Origin: Smittium culicis
Lineage: Eukaryota; Kickxellomycota; Harpellomycetes; Harpellales; Legeriomycetaceae
Direction: 5' to 3'
Assembly (NCBI GenBank): GCA_001970855.1
Contig: LSSN01000631.1
Coordinates: 1 to 10,014, forward strand
DNA: 10,014 nt
How positions within the stretch are numbered: the first letter of the stretch is position 1; each line of letters starts with the position of its first letter. A program made the position numbers and the translations under genes. The notes under the pieces are model-generated. The model was not told the DNA's origin. It was given only the letters and a program-made list of their open reading frames with translations, and did no database searches. Below, one piece after another: positions 7,064 through 10,014 of this stretch.

Positions 7064-7120
7064 ATGTGAATGCTAATCTGTACCTGTAAACCCAAAGACT
7101 TCCAGAAACATATGAAATAA
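7064..7120 (+). promoter_or_regulatory. Two upstream ORFs before the large mitochondrial ORF
   Basis: At 7064 an ATG is followed at once by TGA, a minimal start-stop ORF. Directly after it, ATG at 7070 opens 16 codons ending in TAA at 7118-7120, in the same frame as the main ORF and 24 bases before its ATG at 7145. Start-stop and short uORFs can stall or divert ribosomes. A GTAAAC at 7086 could alternatively be a splice donor, in which case these codons would belong to another exon structure. Confidence 0.4.
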
Positions 7121-7144
7121 CCGCTATTGCCAATATACCTTCAT

Positions 7145-10014
7145 ATGTTTATTACCAGATTATCATGCTCCAAAAAATATGACCTTATTAAAGCCTATAG
7201 CTTTAATATTCCGAAAAACGACTCACATCACACCTGTAAATCAAAAAGATTTTTAAATTTGCTACACCCGTACAGCGTTCGCTCAACGCGTACATTTCCT
7301 CGAAAAGCCATACAGCTAAAGAAAGCGGCTAGACCTCGATCTATAAACTGTTTTGACTCCAATAGAAATTATTCAACCGAATCTTCAGCTGAATTCTTAA
7401 AATTCACTTACATAGAAATTATCCGGATTGAGCCAAATGTACAGCTCTGGAAAATCGTGGCCGCTATTTTCGATCAGTTTAAAAAAGTAAATAATCACGA
7501 TGATAGTTTTGGCGTTGATACCAAATCATTTAAAAAAATCAATCCTCCGTCAAGCCCATTTAGCAATGCTGAAATCGAAAATATTCTGTTGTTCATGTAC
7601 GTTGTATCCTGCAATCCTGAACTTAACTACGAGCTTTTAAAGTTTCTCCTATGTAAACACCTAGAATTGATTAAAATTTCGCCCACTCTTCAAAGAAAAT
7701 TGTCGCTTAGCATTTTGGACGTAGAAGTCGAGCTTAACAATCCCATTTTTTCTAGCGTCAAACTAAAGAACATCCAGAACTTGGACACTCGCCAAGAGCA
7801 AACCCCACTATCAAAAATCACATCCAACCAATCGCTCCTCAACGAATTCTTCTCGTTTTACACCAGCCTTCTTTTAAAACGCGATTTGTTTCAGATTTAC
7901 TCTGAAAATCCTCGGTTTGTTATTCTCTTTTTTCAAATCATTAAAAAAAGCAGCGATCTAAAAACCTTTTGTGAAATTAGTAACATAATTTTCAACCCTG
8001 ACCAGACACACGTCAAGATCCAGTCATTTTTGGCTACCGAATGCTTAAAATGCCTCACTCATTTTATTTATAGTTCTCAATTAAGGCCCAAAACTATGAA
8101 ATTTTTAGTTAAACATTTGGAAGTAAGAACTTATTTGAGCTCTGAATACCCTTACCCACCCCAAGTATCTCCTGAAACCGAAACTAACTCACAGAACTTA
8201 GATTTTAATTGTGAAGACTCAATACTAATTGATCCCAAAATAAACCTGCATCTCGGCTCATTACATCGCCCTGTCTTAGACGAAGCTAAAAAACTGGAAT
8301 TTTTTTATTCTCTGATCCAGGGTATTTTTATCACAGCCTTCAAAAATGGACTGTTGTCAGACTTCACCTTTTTATTGCTTTTTTCGGATTTTATCATAAG
8401 TTTCCGGAATCCACAATTGTTTCTTAGGTTGTCTAACTTTTTATACGATTTGAATCAACGACTTGTATCTTTAGGAAGCCATTATGATTTAGAGAACTCG
8501 AAATCTTTAAAGTTTATCGTGTGTAGAATATCGATTTTTGTGTTTCGAAAACAAAGCTTACAAACTTACAACTCTTTCATCGATAAATGGATTGATAAAT
8601 TTGTTGAGAATTTAAACAAAACGGATATTGAGCTGATCAAAAATACCATTAAACCTAAGTTTAATATTAAAGTTTTAAAAAGCTTTTTTGGTAATTCATT
8701 TAAAAAATCTGACTTTGAAACAATCAAAATTGACAAAACGTCTTTTATGAGATTTTACATATCAAATTTATTCTCCAGTGTCTCATCAAACCCTTTACTT
8801 GACCTAAATTACTTGAAATCAAATTTGACTATATCCAAAAAAGTTAGATGGAGCTTACTTACAGTAGTAAATTGTCTCGCGACTTCAAGTAATAGATCTT
8901 CTAAAGCACCTATATTTTTGCATATTAATATGCTAAAAATTCTAATCTATAAATCAAATGACTTATTTCAACTCAAAAAAAATTTATCAGAACTTTGCGA
9001 GCATACGATTCCATTAAATCTCGAGTACAATAACAAACTGTACAACATTAGTATTGCCAGCCTATTATTTCTTCCAAGAAAAAATCCTCAAGATCAGCAA
9101 ATGGTTAAAATAGGCTACCTTTTGGCTCTTAACACTATAAGATGCGGCTCCGATACAATTCTAAATGCTACAATTAACGACTTTTTTGCACCCAAATTCC
9201 CGCTTTCAATAACTTCGTTCTTTGAAGCCATAATTACTCACGCTGCAACCAAAAACGACCCTTTACTGTTCAACGTGTTTTACTTGTGCGTTAAATTGCT
9301 TATTTTTGATGACACAAAAACTACTCTACAGTCAAAGCTAGCTCTTCTAACTAAATTTACTGATATCTTTATAGACCTTGTAGATAGAAATGAATACAAT
9401 AGAGTGACTCAGGCGCCCCTCTTTGCAAGGATTCTTGCAGACTTAGATCTAAAAAGCTGGTCGTTGAAATTCATTGATTCCATAAACACCTTATATTGTC
9501 AAAGCTCATCAAGTATCAGTCTTAAGAGCAATTATCAAGCTCCTAAAAAAATGGACAGCTTTTTATTTTCAAACAAAATTTATAGCAATATTTTTGCAGA
9601 ACATTTTATCTACTACAATAGTTATTATTGCCACCACTTATTCTTTCTTGCTTTAATTCATAATTCGAGTTACTGGAGCTATGTCTTTAGCTTTAAACGA
9701 CATAGAATAGTATCCGCCTCAAACTTAAGCTACTCAAAAAATCTGACTTGTATCGATTACTATGATGACATCAACATCGTTTCTATAATAGATTTTTACA
9801 ATAGATCAAATCAGCAAAATATATCATACTTCATTTTTGAAAAAGTAATTAAAATTCTAAACTCAGACAACTTGATAACTTCATTTCGAACTTTTAATGG
9901 TCTTAGTGCAGTGATTTTTGACACTTTAGGGTATCACTCCAAAATATCTAGTGGCCAGATCCTACAAGTGCTAGACCGTATCTTGGACATATCGAAAAAA
10001 TTATACTTGAAATC
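7145..10014 (+). CDS. Large uncharacterised protein, probably mitochondrial; 5' part only, runs off the right edge
   Basis: One uninterrupted frame gives 956 complete codons and is still open at the edge. ATG 7145 is the first Met after an in-frame TAA at 7118-7120. The N-terminal ~77 residues are rich in Arg, Lys and Ser with only three Asp and no Glu, and end in the motif RNYSTES (residues 74-80), a classic R-x-Y-S site cut by the matrix processing peptidase and trimmed by Icp55. This strongly suggests import into mitochondria. The rest is rich in Leu, Phe, Ile, Asn, Lys and Ser, with apparent amphipathic helices throughout, no obvious membrane span, and no catalytic motif I recognise. The size and all-helical look fit fungal mitochondrial RNA-maturation or translation factors built of PPR-like or other helical repeats, which diverge fast, but I could not discern a clear 35-residue repeat. 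It may alternatively be a lineage-specific matrix protein. Function unassigned. Confidence 0.85.
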   Translation, partial: MFITRLSCSKKYDLIKAYSFNIPKNDSHHTCKSKRFLNLLHPYSVRSTRTFPRKAIQLKKAARPRSINCFDSNRNYSTESSAEFLKFTYIEIIRIEPNVQLWKIVAAIFDQFKKVNNHDDSFGVDTKSFKKINPPSSPFSNAEIENILLFMYVVSCNPELNYELLKFLLCKHLELIKISPTLQRKLSLSILDVEVELNNPIFSSVKLKNIQNLDTRQEQTPLSKITSNQSLLNEFFSFYTSLLLKRDLFQIYSENPRFVILFFQIIKKSSDLKTFCEISNIIFNPDQTHVKIQSFLATECLKCLTHFIYSSQLRPKTMKFLVKHLEVRTYLSSEYPYPPQVSPETETNSQNLDFNCEDSILIDPKINLHLGSLHRPVLDEAKKLEFFYSLIQGIFITAFKNGLLSDFTFLLLFSDFIISFRNPQLFLRLSNFLYDLNQRLVSLGSHYDLENSKSLKFIVCRISIFVFRKQSLQTYNSFIDKWIDKFVENLNKTDIELIKNTIKPKFNIKVLKSFFGNSFKKSDFETIKIDKTSFMRFYISNLFSSVSSNPLLDLNYLKSNLTISKKVRWSLLTVVNCLATSSNRSSKAPIFLHINMLKILIYKSNDLFQLKKNLSELCEHTIPLNLEYNNKLYNISIASLLFLPRKNPQDQQMVKIGYLLALNTIRCGSDTILNATINDFFAPKFPLSITSFFEAIITHAATKNDPLLFNVFYLCVKLLIFDDTKTTLQSKLALLTKFTDIFIDLVDRNEYNRVTQAPLFARILADLDLKSWSLKFIDSINTLYCQSSSSISLKSNYQAPKKMDSFLFSNKIYSNIFAEHFIYYNSYYCHHLFFLALIHNSSYWSYVFSFKRHRIVSASNLSYSKNLTCIDYYDDINIVSIIDFYNRSNQQNISYFIFEKVIKILNSDNLITSFRTFNGLSAVIFDTLGYHSKISSGQILQVLDRILDISKKLYLK

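Larger units (their letters stand above)
6158..7144. other. AT-rich intergenic region before the large ORF
   Basis: Almost 1 kb with no ORF or RNA gene I can support. It begins with the likely 3' end of the SOSS-B-like gene (AATAAA at 6167-6172). Positions about 6650-6840 are extremely AT-rich with ATAT and A-runs. The last ~80 bases contain two short upstream ORFs that precede the large ORF. It probably holds that gene's promoter. A small structured RNA could be hidden here but I see no box or fold to claim one. Confidence 0.55.

Overview
This window is nuclear DNA from an AT-rich eukaryote, almost certainly a fungus. The gene set is eukaryotic: a small cytochrome c oxidase subunit, the ER O-acyltransferase Gup1, a MMTAG2-type nuclear protein, a SOSS-B/hSSB-type OB-fold protein and a mitochondrially targeted giant ORF. 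Three of the genes have reconstructable features of spliceosomal introns (GTAAGT or GTAAAT donors, TAG acceptors, 112-210 bp). CTG appears to be read as leucine: it encodes the invariant Leu of the YLGNS box in the MMTAG2 homologue, so this is not a CUG-Ser yeast. Because Saccharomyces, as far as I recall, lacks clear MMTAG2 and SOSS-B homologues, the gene set together with the low GC content fits an early-diverging or intron-containing fungus (for example a zygomycete such as Harpellales, or Taphrinomycotina). That placement is inference only.

Layout, left to right. Positions 22-180 (+) may be the terminal exon of a gene cut by the left edge, with faint SRA1/Sec31 C-terminal character. A COX9/COX7A-like gene follows at 625-813 (+), with a probable 5'UTR intron at 371-580. 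GUP1 lies at 1448-3383 (+) in two exons. An MMTAG2-like gene runs convergently at 5215-3892 (-), also in two exons, and ends in a 27-bp minisatellite that encodes an (R-D-R-D-D-Y-R-E-K)n tail. From the shared 383-bp upstream region a SOSS-B-like gene runs the other way at 5599-6157 (+), two exons. After about 1 kb of very AT-rich spacer, an uninterrupted ORF starts at 7145 and is still open at the right edge (956 complete codons). It has a long basic N-terminus ending in an R-x-Y-S presequence cleavage motif and otherwise resembles no family I recognise.

The genes do not form a pathway or operon; this is ordinary eukaryotic gene order. Two encode mitochondrial proteins (COX9, the giant ORF), one an ER membrane enzyme (GUP1), and the divergent pair encodes nuclear proteins. 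The points most worth a second look are the orphan mitochondrial protein, the minimal fungal SOSS-B with a GAG/TAG tandem splice acceptor, the expanded 9-residue repeat in the MMTAG2 homologue, and short upstream ORFs before GUP1, the SOSS-B gene and the giant ORF. I saw no mobile element, CRISPR array, rRNA or tRNA.
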